64,000 nucleotides of DNA from Glycomyces arizonensis DSM 44726 (GCF_000482705.1 NZ_AXWO01000025.1:1-64000), one strand, 5' to 3'; shown: positions 26,843 to 35,485, numbered from the stretch's first letter. Made by a program: numbers and translations. The notes: generated by a model from the letters alone, not told the origin.

Positions 26843-27808
26843 ATGGCACTTTTCGACCTACCGCTCGACCAGCTCCGCGAATACCGGCCCGACGTCCCCG
26901 AACCGGCCGATTTCGACGAGTTCTGGAAGCAGACCCTCAGCGAGGCGGCCGCCCACGACCTCGACGTCCGGCTCGAACCGATCGACGCGGGCCTGACCGC
27001 CGTCGACGTCTTCGACCTCACCTTCGCCGGGTTCGCCGGACACCCCATCAAAGGCTGGCTGATGCTCCCCAAGGGCATCGAGCGCCCGCTGCCGTGCGTC
27101 GTGGAGTACATCGGCTACTCGGGCGGCCGCTCGGTGCCGTGGGCCCACACCATGTACCCCGCCGCCGGGTGGGCGCACCTGGTCATGGACACCCGCGGGC
27201 AGGGCTACGGCAACTGGCAGCCCGGCGACACCGGCGACCCCTACGGCACCACCGGGCCCACCCGCGGCGGCTGGATGACCCAGGGCCTCGAATCGCCCGA
27301 GCACTACTACTACCGGCGCGTCTTCACCGACGCCGTCCGCGCCGTCGACGTCGCCAAGCACCACGACGCCGTCGACGCGAACCGCATCGTCGTCGCCGGA
27401 GGCAGCCAGGGCGGCGGCATCACGCAGGCCGTCGGCGGCCTGCGCGACGACGTGGCCGGCGCGATCATCGACGTGCCGTTCCTGACGCACTTCCGCCGCG
27501 CCGTCGAGATCACCGACGGCTTCCCCTACCAGGAGCTCGTCGAGTTCCTCGCCGGGCAGCGGCTCCGCGAGGAGGAGGTCTTCGGGACGCTGTCGTACTT
27601 CGACGGCGTCCACTTCGCCGCGCGCGGCACCGCCCCGGCGCTGTACTCGGTCGGGCTCATGGACGACATCTGCCCGCCCTCGACCGTCTTCGCCGCCTAC
27701 AACCGCTGGCAGGGCGAGAAGCGCATCACCGTGTGGCCGTGGAACAAGCACGAGGGCGGCGGCGTCCACCAGCGCGGCGAGCACCTGAAGTTCATCGCCG
27801 ACAAGTAG
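26843..27808 (+). CDS. CE7-family acetyl esterase (acetyl xylan esterase/cephalosporin-C deacetylase)
   Basis: A 321-residue alpha/beta hydrolase of carbohydrate esterase family 7. The family's RGQG motif is at residues 118-121. The nucleophile is in GGSQGG (S188), the acid in LMDDICPPST, and the base histidine in WNKHEGGG. There is no signal peptide, so it acts in the cytoplasm on imported acetylated oligosaccharides. ATG 26843 gives the family's usual opening (MALFDLPLDQL); a GTG at 26819 is an alternative with no better ribosome-binding site. It is divergent from the second pectate lyase and shares its operator region, consistent with removing acetyl groups from pectin or xylan fragments. 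Confidence 0.9.
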   Translation: MALFDLPLDQLREYRPDVPEPADFDEFWKQTLSEAAAHDLDVRLEPIDAGLTAVDVFDLTFAGFAGHPIKGWLMLPKGIERPLPCVVEYIGYSGGRSVPWAHTMYPAAGWAHLVMDTRGQGYGNWQPGDTGDPYGTTGPTRGGWMTQGLESPEHYYYRRVFTDAVRAVDVAKHHDAVDANRIVVAGGSQGGGITQAVGGLRDDVAGAIIDVPFLTHFRRAVEITDGFPYQELVEFLAGQRLREEEVFGTLSYFDGVHFAARGTAPALYSVGLMDDICPPSTVFAAYNRWQGEKRITVWPWNKHEGGGVHQRGEHLKFIADK

Positions 27809-27826
27809 ACCGGTCCGGGGCCGGAC

Positions 27827-28621
27827 TCAGCGGATCCCGAGGCGCTCCATCGCCTGCTCGTGCAGCAGGCCGTTGGTCGCCACCGCGGAGCCGCCGTCCG
27901 GCCCCCGCCGTCCCTTGAGGTCGGTGAAGGTGCCGCCGGCCTCCTCGACGATCAACGCCAGCGGCGCCAGGTCCCACAGCGCCACCTCCGGTTCGGCCGC
28001 GATGTCGACGCTGCCCTCGGCGAGCAGCATGTACGAGTAGAAGTCGCCGAACCCGCGCTCGCGCCAGGCCTCGTGCAGCATCGCCAGCATCGCGCCCTCG
28101 CGGTTCACCTTCGTCCACCCCGTGATCGACGAGATGCTCACCGACGCGTCGGACAGCTTCGCCACCTCGGAGACCTGGATCCGCTTGCCCGCGCGCTGAT
28201 CGCGTCCGGCGAAGGCGCCCGCACCCCTCATCGCCCACCAGCGCCGCCCCAGCGCCGGGGCGCTGACGACGCCGACCACCGGCTCGCCCCGGTCGTACAG
28301 CGCGATGAGCGTGGCCCAGATCGGCACGCCGCGAACGTAGTTGCGGGTGGCGTCGATCGGGTCGACGATCCACTTGCGACCCGAGGCGCCCGGGTTGTCG
28401 CCGAACTCCTCCCCGTACACGCCGTCCCGCGGCCTCGCCCGGGAGAGGGTCGAGCGGATGACCTCCTCGATGGTGGTGTCGGCGTCCGAGACCTCGGTCA
28501 TGTCCGGTTTCGTGGAGACGCGCAGATCCGAGGAGCGGAACCGCTCCGAGCCGATCCGGGCGGCGCTGTCGGCGAGGAGGTGCGCGAGGCCGAGATCGTC
28601 GTTGTAGCTCGAGGTGGGCAT
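27827..28621 (-). CDS. hisN: Inositol monophosphatase-family histidinol-phosphatase
   Basis: A 264-residue magnesium-dependent phosphatase. Metal-binding motifs are VYGEEFG, WIVDPIDATRNYVRG and ALWDLAPLALIVEEAGG. The TRNYVRGVP form is typical of actinobacterial HisN, which makes L-histidinol in histidine synthesis, although inositol phosphatase activity cannot be excluded. ATG 28621 has AGGA at good spacing; an ATG nine bases upstream is too close to it. The rsgA gene lies 56 bases upstream on the same strand with aroA before that, a common actinobacterial order (aroA-rsgA-hisN). Confidence 0.88.
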   Translation of the reverse strand: MPTSSYNDDLGLAHLLADSAARIGSERFRSSDLRVSTKPDMTEVSDADTTIEEVIRSTLSRARPRDGVYGEEFGDNPGASGRKWIVDPIDATRNYVRGVPIWATLIALYDRGEPVVGVVSAPALGRRWWAMRGAGAFAGRDQRAGKRIQVSEVAKLSDASVSISSITGWTKVNREGAMLAMLHEAWRERGFGDFYSYMLLAEGSVDIAAEPEVALWDLAPLALIVEEAGGTFTDLKGRRGPDGGSAVATNGLLHEQAMERLGIR

Positions 28622-28676
28622 GGCGCTCATCCTACCGTCGCGCCCGGCGAGGCCCCCCGCTCCAGTGCCGCGCCGC

Positions 28677-29669
28677 TCAGTTCTTGCCGTCGGCCTCCGC
28701 CAGCGAGGCGAGCACCCGCCGGAACGACGCCAGCCGCCCGGCGAGCGCGTCGTCCGGGCCGATCGCCGCGTCGAGCGCGCAGTCGCCGATCTCGGGCGTG
28801 TGCGTGCAGCCCCTCGGGCAGTCCTCGGCGATCGCCTTGAGCTCGGGGAACGCCTTGAGGATCGAGTCGGGCGTGACGTGGGCGAGTCCGAACGAGCGGA
28901 CGCCGGGGGTGTCGATGACCCAGCCGCCGCCGGGCAGTTCGAGCGCGACGGTGCTGGTCGAGGTGTGGCTGCCCTTGCCGATCGAGCGGACCTCGCCGAC
29001 GGCGCGCCCCGCGCCGGGCACCAGCCGGTTGATCAGCGTGGACTTGCCGACCCCCGAATGCCCGAAGAACACGTTCTCCTCACCGGCCAAGAGCTCCAAG
29101 AGCGCGTCCAGCGGCTCGTCGGGCTCGGTGGTGACCATCGTCAGTTCGAGCTGGGAGTAGTAGGACTCGGCCTCGGCGACGAGCTCGGGCGCGAGGTCGG
29201 TCTTGGTCAGGCACAGCACCGGCGCGACGCCCGCGTCGTAGGCGGCCACCAGGCACCGGTCGACGAAGCCGTAGCGCAGCGGCGGGTCGACCAGGCTCGC
29301 GACGATCACCAGCCGGTCGACGTTGGCGACCACGACGCGCTCGCTCGCGTTCTCGTCGTCGGCCGAGCGGCGCAGCTCGCCGTGCCTCGGCGCGATGCGG
29401 ACGACCCTGGCGAGCGTGCCCTCGCGGCCCGACAGGTCGCCGACCAGGGCGGCCCGGTCGCCCACGACGATCGACTGCCTGCCCAGCTCGCGGGCCTTCA
29501 TGGCGGTGACGGCGGTGCCGTCGACCAGGCAGGTGTAGCGGCCGCGGTCGACGGCGGTGACGAAGCCCTCCTCGGCGTCGGCGTGCTTGGGGCGGATCTT
29601 GGTCCGGGGACGGGAGCGGCGCGCGGGACGGACCCGCACGTCCTCCTCGTCGTACTCCCGGGACGGCAC
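28677..29669 (-). CDS. rsgA: Ribosome small-subunit-dependent GTPase A
   Basis: A 330-residue circularly permuted GTPase that helps late 30S assembly. An N-terminal OB-fold is followed by the G domain in permuted order: LTKTDL (G4), then GHSGVGKST (G1), GSHTST (G2) and DTPGVRSFG (G3). The C-terminal zinc knuckle is CPRGCTHTPEIGDC. It starts with GTG at 29669, overlapping the aroA stop by one base, so it is translationally coupled to aroA. Confidence 0.94.
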   Translation of the reverse strand: MPSREYDEEDVRVRPARRSRPRTKIRPKHADAEEGFVTAVDRGRYTCLVDGTAVTAMKARELGRQSIVVGDRAALVGDLSGREGTLARVVRIAPRHGELRRSADDENASERVVVANVDRLVIVASLVDPPLRYGFVDRCLVAAYDAGVAPVLCLTKTDLAPELVAEAESYYSQLELTMVTTEPDEPLDALLELLAGEENVFFGHSGVGKSTLINRLVPGAGRAVGEVRSIGKGSHTSTSTVALELPGGGWVIDTPGVRSFGLAHVTPDSILKAFPELKAIAEDCPRGCTHTPEIGDCALDAAIGPDDALAGRLASFRRVLASLAEADGKN

Positions 29670-30994
29670 TAGGCGCCCCCGTCGGCGTTGCCGCCACCGG
29701 TGATCGCCTGTTCCCAGGCCTTGGCGAAGCCGGGCCACGTCTTGGAGGTGCAGGCGACGTCGGAGACCTTGAAACCGGGCGTGACCAGGCCGACGATGGC
29801 GCCCGCGTGGGCCATCCGGTGGTCGGCGTAGGTCTCCCAGGTCATCGGCCTGGTCGCGCAGCCGGAGATCTTGACGCCGTCGTCGTATTCGAGGACCTCG
29901 GCGCCGAGCTTGGTGAGCTCCTTCGTCAGCGCGGCGATGCGGTCGGTCTCGTGGCCCCTGATGTGGGCGACGCCGCGGATCGAGGACGGCCCGCGGTTGA
30001 TGCCGAACAGGGCCGCCAGCGACGGGGTGAGCTCGGAGGCGTCCGCCAGGTCGAGGTCCACCGGCAGCGTCGACGGGGCGCCGATGACGGTGAGGCCGCC
30101 GCGGCTCCACTCGACGCGGGAGCCCAGGTCGGTGAGGATGTCGCGGATGCGGTCGCCCGCCTGCGTGGTCTCGGTCGGCCAGTCCAGGACGGTGACGCGG
30201 CCGCCGACGGCGACGGCGGCGCACAGGAACGGCGCGGCGTTCTGCAGGTCGGGCTCGATGGCCCATTCGCGGCCGTGCAGCTCGCCGGGGGCCACGCGCC
30301 AGCGGTTCTCCTCGGAGTCGTCGACCTCGGCGCCGGCCTGGCGCAGCATCTGGACGACCATGTCGAGGTAGGGGCGGCTGGGCACGGGCTGGTGGCCGAC
30401 GTGGCGCAGGTCGAGGCCGTGCTCGAAGCGGGGCGCGGCCATGAGCAGGGCGCTGATCAGCTGGGAGGTCTTGGAGGCGTCGACGGCCAGCTCGCCGCCC
30501 GCGACGCGGCCGGTGGCGTGCACGGTGAACGGCAGGGCGGCGCGGCCGCCGTCGTCGACCTCGATGCCGAGGCCGCGCAGGGCCTTGATGACGCCGTCGT
30601 TGGGGCGCCGGCGGGCGTGGGGGTCGCCGTCGAAGGCCACCGGGCCGTCGGCGAGGGCCGCCACGGGCGGCAGGAACCGCATGACGGTCCCGGCGAGACC
30701 GCAGTCGACGTCGGCGCCGCCTCGCAGGCCCTGAGGCGGGGGCGTGACGGTCCACAGCTCCTCGTCGGCGGTGTCGATGCCGACGCCGAGCGAGCGCAGG
30801 CCGTCGACCATGAGCAGGGTGTCACGGGAGTGGAGGGGATGGCGGATCGCCGAGGGGCCACTGGCGAGGCTCGCGAGGATGAGGGCGCGGGCGGTCATCG
30901 ACTTCGAGCCGGGGACGCGCACGACGGCGTCGAGCTCGGACTCGGCGTACGGCGGGGTCCATCGGCGTTGCTTGGGCGCGGCGGTTCCTGTCAC
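29669..30994 (-). CDS. aroA: 3-phosphoshikimate 1-carboxyvinyltransferase (EPSP synthase)
   Basis: A 441-residue enzyme joining shikimate-3-phosphate and phosphoenolpyruvate for aromatic amino acid synthesis. Signatures are VPGSKSMTARALILASLA near residue 27, LAGTVMRFLPPVAAL, DASKTSQLISALLMAAPRF and, near the end, RGHETDRIAALTKELTKLG with ADHRMAHAGAIVGL. The order and length fit AroA. GTG 30994 is the start. It leads the aroA-rsgA operon, divergent from the SRAP gene. Confidence 0.95.
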   Translation of the reverse strand: MTGTAAPKQRRWTPPYAESELDAVVRVPGSKSMTARALILASLASGPSAIRHPLHSRDTLLMVDGLRSLGVGIDTADEELWTVTPPPQGLRGGADVDCGLAGTVMRFLPPVAALADGPVAFDGDPHARRRPNDGVIKALRGLGIEVDDGGRAALPFTVHATGRVAGGELAVDASKTSQLISALLMAAPRFEHGLDLRHVGHQPVPSRPYLDMVVQMLRQAGAEVDDSEENRWRVAPGELHGREWAIEPDLQNAAPFLCAAVAVGGRVTVLDWPTETTQAGDRIRDILTDLGSRVEWSRGGLTVIGAPSTLPVDLDLADASELTPSLAALFGINRGPSSIRGVAHIRGHETDRIAALTKELTKLGAEVLEYDDGVKISGCATRPMTWETYADHRMAHAGAIVGLVTPGFKVSDVACTSKTWPGFAKAWEQAITGGGNADGGA

Positions 30995-31087
30995 GACCCC
31001 ATTCTAGTGGCCCCGCGCCGCGAGGCCCGCCCTGCGGCGCGGACCGAACCCGGCTCGGTTGTCGGTGGTCGGCGATAGCGTGGGGCC

Positions 31088-31831
31088 ATGTGCGGAAGGT
31101 ATGCCAACAGCAAGTCCGGCGGCGACATGGCCGCCCTGTTCGACGCCGAGGATCTGATCACCGGCGCTTGGGAGCCGCGCTTCAACATCGCGCCCACGGC
31201 CTCGGCGCCGGTGGTGCGGCGCTCGAAGAGCCGCGGCAAGGCGCAGCCTTCGGACGAATCCGGGGCCGCGGGCGGGCGCGTGGTGGACCTGGCCAGGTGG
31301 GGCCTGGTCCCGCCGTGGGCCTCGGACCCGTCGATCGGCACCAGGATGTTCAACGCCCGCATCGAGACCGTGGCCACCTCGAAGGCCTACCGGCGGCCGT
31401 TCGCCTCGCGGCGGGCGCTGATCCCGGCCGACGGCTGGTACGAGTGGCGCAAGCTCCCCGGAGGCGGCAAGCAGCCGTATTTCTTCACGCGGCCGGGCGG
31501 CGTGGTCTTCGCGGGGCTTTGGGAGAGCTGGAAGCAGGGCGAGGCGAGCATGCTGAGCTTCACGGTCCTGACGTGCCCGGCGATGGGCGAGGCGTTCGAG
31601 GCCGTGCACGACCGGATGCCGTACGTCCTGCCGCCCGAGCGGTTCGCGGCGTGGCTGGGGGAGGAGGACGCCGGAGAGGACGAGCTCCTGGCCGGGCCGA
31701 ACCCGGGGCTGCCGAAGGAGATCGAGCTTCGCAAGGTCGGCCGCGCGGTGGGGCGCACGGGCAATGAGGGGCCGGAGCTGGTCCGCGCGGTCGACGGCGA
31801 TGAGGGACCCTCGACCCTTCCAGGAATGTGA
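31088..31831 (+). CDS. SRAP-domain (HMCES/YedK) abasic-site DNA-protein crosslinking protein
   Basis: A 247-residue SRAP protein. Cys2 is exposed after removal of Met1 (MCGRYAN), the residue that links covalently to abasic sites in single-stranded DNA. The supporting residues are present: N33 in RFNIAPTASAPVV, the glutamate in ADGWYEWRK, and the histidine in AVHDRMPYVLP. Family members shield abasic sites from breakage. It stands alone, divergent from aroA. Confidence 0.93.
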   Translation: MCGRYANSKSGGDMAALFDAEDLITGAWEPRFNIAPTASAPVVRRSKSRGKAQPSDESGAAGGRVVDLARWGLVPPWASDPSIGTRMFNARIETVATSKAYRRPFASRRALIPADGWYEWRKLPGGGKQPYFFTRPGGVVFAGLWESWKQGEASMLSFTVLTCPAMGEAFEAVHDRMPYVLPPERFAAWLGEEDAGEDELLAGPNPGLPKEIELRKVGRAVGRTGNEGPELVRAVDGDEGPSTLPGM

Positions 31832-31970
31832 AATCAATCACCTTAGTAGTTCGGTATCTGTACCCATGGGCGTCGTTCTTTGGTGTACAGGCCGCTGTCG
31901 AAGGTGCTGATTCCTCTCCGGGGTTCGAAGCCTTTCCGGAATCGACGGCGGAAGGCAAAGGGAGGCAGAG

Positions 31971-32321
31971 ATGCGGCGGATCCGCCCCGACGAGGTAGCG
32001 CGAGCCAGGACAGACGAACGGCTGCTCGAGGCTGCCGAATACCGCAACGAGATCAAAGGTGAATACCGGATGAGCGCGGCCGACTGGCTGCCCGAGGGCA
32101 ACTGCGCCGACGCTGAGCCGGACGTCATGTTCCCCGAGCCGCGCGAGCCCGTCGAAGACGCGCTCAAGCTCTGCGCCTCGTGCCCCGTGAGGACCCCGTG
32201 CCTGGTGCGGGCGCTCGAGGCGCGCGACCGGCACGGCATCTGGGGGGCCACGGCGCCCCGGGAGCGCCGGGCGATGATCGAGGCTTGGAAGGACATCAAC
32301 CCCCTCGCGGTGGGGGCGTAA
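31971..32321 (+). CDS. WhiB-family iron-sulfur transcription factor
   Basis: A 116-residue WhiB-like protein. The four cluster cysteines are C45, C68, C71 and C77 (C-x22-C-x2-C-x5-C), followed by the G[IV]WG turn (HGIWGATAPRERR) and a short basic tail. These proteins bind a 4Fe-4S cluster and act with sigma factor region 4, sensing redox state or nitric oxide. ATG 31971 follows a strong AAAGGGAGG; an ATG at 32070 would give a shorter protein starting nearer the first cysteine, as in many WhiB proteins. A terminator follows. The next gene downstream is the SigR/RsrA redox pair. Confidence 0.93.
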   Translation: MRRIRPDEVARARTDERLLEAAEYRNEIKGEYRMSAADWLPEGNCADAEPDVMFPEPREPVEDALKLCASCPVRTPCLVRALEARDRHGIWGATAPRERRAMIEAWKDINPLAVGA

Positions 32322-32343
32322 CAGGAAGAACCGAGCAGACCGG

Positions 32344-32373
32344 GCCGCGGCGCGAACCCTCGAGCGCCGCGGC
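32344..32373 (+). terminator. Terminator after whiB
   Basis: A 10-bp perfect GC stem with a 10-base loop, followed by TTTCGGG, 22 bases after the whiB stop. A second imperfect hairpin lies at about 32420-32459. Confidence 0.75.
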
Positions 32374-32888
32374 TTTCGGGTCTGCGGCTGAGCAGGCTGA
32401 GCGCTGAGAGAAGAGACCTCCCCGGGCCGGCGACGGTGTCTGGTCCGCCGACCCGGGGCAGGCACTGGGAGAGCACGCGCCGAATGATCGCCGCGTCAGG
32501 GCCCTACTGGGCCCCTCCACGATAACGACCGAGAGCACGCAAAGTTATGTATCAACTACATATGCGAATCAATTAGGTTATTTATTAACAAAACTCACCT
32601 ACGCCCCAACCATCGTGCTACGGCACACCGCCCCCGGGTCAACGCCGGCAGCGGCAGCGGCGCCCCGCTCGGATGACCGCGACGGCGACCTCCGAGCGCC
32701 CCCGCTCGATGGCCTGTGGACCAACTCCCGCACCCAAGCGGCCCCCGGCCGCCGCGTGGCGCTCGGCGTCGCCACCGCTGCCGAGCCGACTCCGGCTGCC
32801 CACCGGGCTCCGACCGCCTCGCGGCTTGCCGCAGGTCGTTCCGCGGGGCAGGTGTGGTGCTCGCGACTGTCCGGGTTTCGCTCGTCGC
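32374..32888. other. Non-coding interval with AT-rich patch, upstream of sigR
   Basis: No gene is supported here. The notable element is an AT-rich stretch at 32541-32598 (about two-thirds A/T in a roughly 70% GC genome), containing ATGTA-N5-TACAT and TTATTTATTAAC. The rest, 32600-32888, is GC-rich without codon bias. It may hold a second, constitutive sigR promoter. Confidence 0.45.
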
Positions 32889-32914
32889 GGAATGAATCGG
32901 GACCGCGCGGCGTT
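32889..32914 (+). promoter_or_regulatory. SigR-type promoter upstream of sigR (autoregulation)
   Basis: GGAAT at 32889-32893 and GTT at 32912-32914 are separated by 18 bases, an exact match to the streptomycete SigR consensus GGAAT-N18/19-GTT. It lies 37 bases ahead of the sigR start with a good ribosome-binding site, implying that SigR drives its own gene under thiol-oxidative stress. Confidence 0.85.
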
Positions 32915-32950
32915 GTGCGGTTCGAGTCTCTCAGGAAGGAGAGCACCCGC

Positions 32951-33778
32951 ATGATGATGACTGTTCGGTCGCAGCCTCGGCACAACCTGCGAGCCGTCGA
33001 TGCGCTCAGCGACGACGAGCGCGTGGCGGCGCTGCTGCGCGGACCCGAATGGACTCCTGACGTGGAGGGTGAGCACGCTCCTGAACGTGCCTCCGACGTC
33101 ACTGTCGCCCCTGTTTCCTCCGCCTCCTCCGAGGTCGCTGCCGTAGGCTCGAATGCGATGCTCGAAGAGAGGGAGACGGTGACCGAGCCAGGCGACGAGA
33201 CCGCGGAGGAACGGCGCGAGCGCTTCGAGCGCGACGCCATGCCCCTGCTCGACCAGCTCTACGGCGCCGCCCTGCGCATGACGCGGAACCCCGCCGACGC
33301 CGAGGACCTGGTGCAGGAGACCTATCTCAAGGCCTACTCGAAGTTCCACCAGTTCCGCGAGGGCACGAACCTCAAGGCCTGGCTGTACCGGATCCTCACC
33401 AACACGTACATCAACTCCTACCGGAAGAAGAAGCGCCAGCCGCAGACCTCGCCCACCGACGAGATCACCGACTGGCAGCTCGCCGACGCCGAGTCGCACA
33501 GCGCGACCGGACTGCGCTCGGCCGAGACCGAGGCGCTCGACCGCCTGCCCGACTCCGACGTCAAAGAGGCCCTGCAGAGCCTCGGCGAGGACTTCCGGCT
33601 GACGGTCTACCTCGCCGATGTCGAAGGCTTCTCCTACAAGGAGATCGCCGACATCATGGGCACCCCGATCGGGACCGTCATGTCGCGGCTGCACCGAGGC
33701 CGCCGTCAGCTGCGCCAGATGCTGAGCGCATATGCCGAGGACCGCGGCCTGTCGACCGCACGGGAGGGACAACGGTGA
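32951..33778 (+). CDS. sigR: ECF sigma factor SigR/SigH (thiol-oxidative stress)
   Basis: A 275-residue sigma factor from ATG 32951. Region 2 contains [20 protein letters not shown] and the run [20 protein letters not shown], highly characteristic of SigR/SigH. Region 4 contains [28 protein letters not shown]. The start behind AAGGAG gives a 69-residue N-terminal extension, acidic and variable; an internal ATG at 33158 would give a 206-residue form without it. In Streptomyces, SigR has long (unstable, induced) and short forms, and the arrangement here looks the same. It overlaps the anti-sigma gene rsrA by four bases. Confidence 0.93.
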   Translation: MMMTVRSQPRHNLRAVDALSDDERVAALLRGPEWTPDVEGEHAPERASDVTVAPVSSASSEVAAVGSNAMLEERETVTEPGDETAEERRERFERDAMPLLDQLYGAALRMTRNPADAEDLVQETYLKAYSKFHQFREGTNLKAWLYRILTNTYINSYRKKKRQPQTSPTDEITDWQLADAESHSATGLRSAETEALDRLPDSDVKEALQSLGEDFRLTVYLADVEGFSYKEIADIMGTPIGTVMSRLHRGRRQLRQMLSAYAEDRGLSTAREGQR

Positions 33779-34074
33779 CCGGCCCCGAATCAGAGAAGCC
33801 CGACCTCGACTGTCGCGAGGTCCTCGAAGAGGTCTACCTCTACATCGACGACGAGTGCTCCGAGGTCCGCCGCTCGGTGATCCGGGCGCACCTCGACGAG
33901 TGCTCGCCGTGCCTGGCCGAGTACGGCATCGAGCAGGAAGTGCGCACGATCGTCCACCGGTGCTGCAGCAAGGAGAGGGCGCCCGAGGAGGTCAAGGAGC
34001 GCCTGCGCCGGAAGCTGAGCGCCATCGAGCAGGTCGGCGACGTGTTCACCGAGGTGGCCGAGCGCGAGCGCTGA
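33775..34074 (+). CDS. rsrA: Zinc-binding anti-sigma factor RsrA
   Basis: A 99-residue ZAS-family anti-sigma factor. The redox-sensing zinc site is [13 protein letters not shown] (H-x3-C-x2-C) with further cysteines at [10 protein letters not shown] near the start and HRCCSKE later, as in RsrA. Disulfide stress ejects zinc and frees SigR. It starts at GTG 33775 overlapping the sigR stop (GTGA), giving stoichiometric coupled translation. Confidence 0.93.
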   Translation: MTGPESEKPDLDCREVLEEVYLYIDDECSEVRRSVIRAHLDECSPCLAEYGIEQEVRTIVHRCCSKERAPEEVKERLRRKLSAIEQVGDVFTEVAERER

Positions 34075-34213
34075 GGCGCTCGGCGGCCGGGCACGATCGG
34101 TCGAGGCGCCGCGGTCCCGTCATGGGCGCGTGCCGACCGCGGGTCCCCGCATCGACCGGCGCGGCCGGCCGGGATGTCGTGCCGCGGTCGCCGTCGACCG
34201 CGGCCCCGATGGT

Positions 34214-34822
34214 TCAGTCTTCGGGCCGCTCGCCCGTCTGGTGCGCGTGGTTCGCCTCGAGCAGGCCGATCGAGATCTTCAGTGAGGCCTCGCGCAGGTC
34301 CTCCTCGGAGTCGACCGTTCCGCGGTAGGTGATCCAGGCGCTGTAGAGCGTCGCCAGCGCGTCCCAGGCCCGCAGGCGGTCGATCAGCTCGTCGTTCTCG
34401 TCCACCAAGAGCGCGTGCAGCCGCTGCCGCCGCTGGCGGAAGATCGAGCCGCGGTCCAGGCGCGAGAGCGCGGCCTGGTTGTGCTGCATGAACTTCAGCA
34501 CCGGGACATGCGAGCGGATGACCTCGGCGTAGCGGCGCAGCAGTTCCCGGCGGGTGTCGAGATTCCGCGGCTGGGCCGCACCCCATTCACAGATGCGGTC
34601 GACGTCTTCGGCGTAGGAGTCGAAGAAGCTCGCCGCGATGTCCTCTTTGGTCTTGAAATGATAGTAGAGGGCGGCCTTGGTCACGCCGAGCTGCTCGGCG
34701 ATCTCCCGAAGAGAGGTGTGTTCGTAGCCGTGCTCGCTGAAGAGCGCGATCGCCGTCTGCTGGATGCGCTCGCGAGTGCTCGGCTGGTTCGGGTCGCGCG
34801 GTTCGCGCGGCGATTCGGTCAT
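34214..34822 (-). CDS. TetR-family transcriptional regulator
   Basis: A 202-residue repressor. The N-terminal helix-turn-helix is ERIQQTAIALFSEHGYEHTSLREIAEQLGVTKAALYYHFKTKEDI, an unusually clean TetR signature. The ligand-binding half (residues 75-195) is all-helical and unassigned. ATG 34822 is the start. Its target is not evident: the gene is convergent with rsrA and lies downstream of the non-coding region beside bL37, with no divergent transporter next to it. Confidence 0.9.
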   Translation of the reverse strand: MTESPREPRDPNQPSTRERIQQTAIALFSEHGYEHTSLREIAEQLGVTKAALYYHFKTKEDIAASFFDSYAEDVDRICEWGAAQPRNLDTRRELLRRYAEVIRSHVPVLKFMQHNQAALSRLDRGSIFRQRRQRLHALLVDENDELIDRLRAWDALATLYSAWITYRGTVDSEEDLREASLKISIGLLEANHAHQTGERPED

Positions 34823-35215
34823 CTGGTCCCTCGGAGATGTTCAGCGCTGCTCATGGGGCGAACACCTGGCCGATCGGGCCTACCGCCGGGCCGGCGGGAC
34901 GTGGAGCCCGTGTGAGGCCGGAACGCCTCTGCGGTGTCGCGGCAGTCGCCATCGAAGCGGGAATCCCACCCGCATGGCCGGTTGGGCCCCTCCATGTGAA
35001 GGAGGGGCGAATTCGTTCGTCCGCGGGGCGACCACGGCCGCCCCGCGATGCTCCAGGGCGTCTTTGATGGCTCCGAACGGGCGCTATCCGGCCCATTTGT
35101 CCGCTCGCTGCGTTGTCGGGCTCCCAGATCCAACACCGGGATCTGGAAGCCCTTCCGCCTTGCGAGCGAACAAATGGACTCGGATACCGCCTCGCCCGGA
35201 GCCATCAAAGACGCC
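34823..35215. other. Non-coding interval with stacked hairpins
   Basis: No gene is supported here. Two strong hairpins lie at 34986-35008 (8-bp stem) and 35022-35047 (9-bp stem). They lie downstream of bL37 as read on the minus strand and could end its transcript. A long foldback repeat starting at 35055 fills the rest and is listed separately. Confidence 0.5.
34986..35047 (-). terminator. Tandem hairpins downstream of bL37
   Basis: GCCCCTCC/GGAGGGGC (34986-35008) and CGCGGGGCG/CGCCCCGCG (35022-35047) form two adjacent perfect stems. Neither has a clear T-run, so efficiency is uncertain. Confidence 0.45.
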
Positions 35216-35217
35216 CT
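35055..35217. repeat. 163-bp foldback (inverted-repeat) element
   Basis: The ends are a perfect 20-bp inverted repeat, AGGGCGTCTTTGATGGCTCC at 35055-35074 against its complement at 35198-35217. Inside, the two arms stay about three-quarters identical to near the centre at about 35133-35140 (shared blocks include CCATTTGT, CGCTCGC and CCAGATC). The whole element can fold into one long hairpin. It abuts the bL37 stop codon, overlapping it by two bases. It looks like a miniature inverted-repeat element or a structured RNA end. Confidence 0.75.
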
Positions 35218-35290
35218 AGCTGTTGGGCCGCTTTCCGTGGTTCGCGGACTTCTTCTTGCGCGCCTTGCGCTTGCGGGCTGCTTTTGCCAT
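35216..35290 (-). CDS. Ribosomal protein bL37 (24 residues)
   Basis: A very short gene beginning at ATG 35290 behind a strong AAGGAGGAG. It encodes MAKAARKRKARKKKSANHGK followed by RPNS, almost entirely Lys/Arg. The closing SANHGKRPN matches actinobacterial bL37, a small protein bound to the 50S subunit in mycobacteria. The gene is easily missed because of its size. It is divergent from the SIS-domain gene, and its stop codon touches the end of the 163-bp foldback repeat. Confidence 0.85.
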   Translation of the reverse strand: MAKAARKRKARKKKSANHGKRPNS

Positions 35291-35485
35291 CGCTCCTCCT
35301 TGGTCGGTCGGGATGCAGGGATCAACCATACCGGCACCATCCCCGCCACTCCGCGGACGTTGACTGTAAACATGGAGCTAGGGGACGTCTTGGGCGGGTG
35401 GTGGACGCGGTGACCCGCGGTCGACTAGGCTCATTATGAAGGTTTATTTAATATTTACGAGGCAACCGCGCACAAGGAGCGTCAC
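35291..35485. promoter_or_regulatory. Divergent promoter region, bL37 / SIS gene
   Basis: This 195-base divergent intergenic region contains an AT-rich patch, GGTTTATTTAATATTTACG (35443-35461), just ahead of the SIS gene. It probably carries its promoter or a regulator site. No clear -35/-10 pair could be fixed. Confidence 0.35.

Noticed and set aside
32905-32945. T-arm-like sequence GGTTCGAGTC suggesting a tRNA
   Set aside because: No acceptor stem, D-arm or anticodon arm can be formed upstream; it lies in the sigR leader.
34214-34822. Assigning the TetR at 34214 as regulator of rsrA/sigR
   Set aside because: The genes are convergent with no shared control region, and SigR-RsrA already explains its own control.
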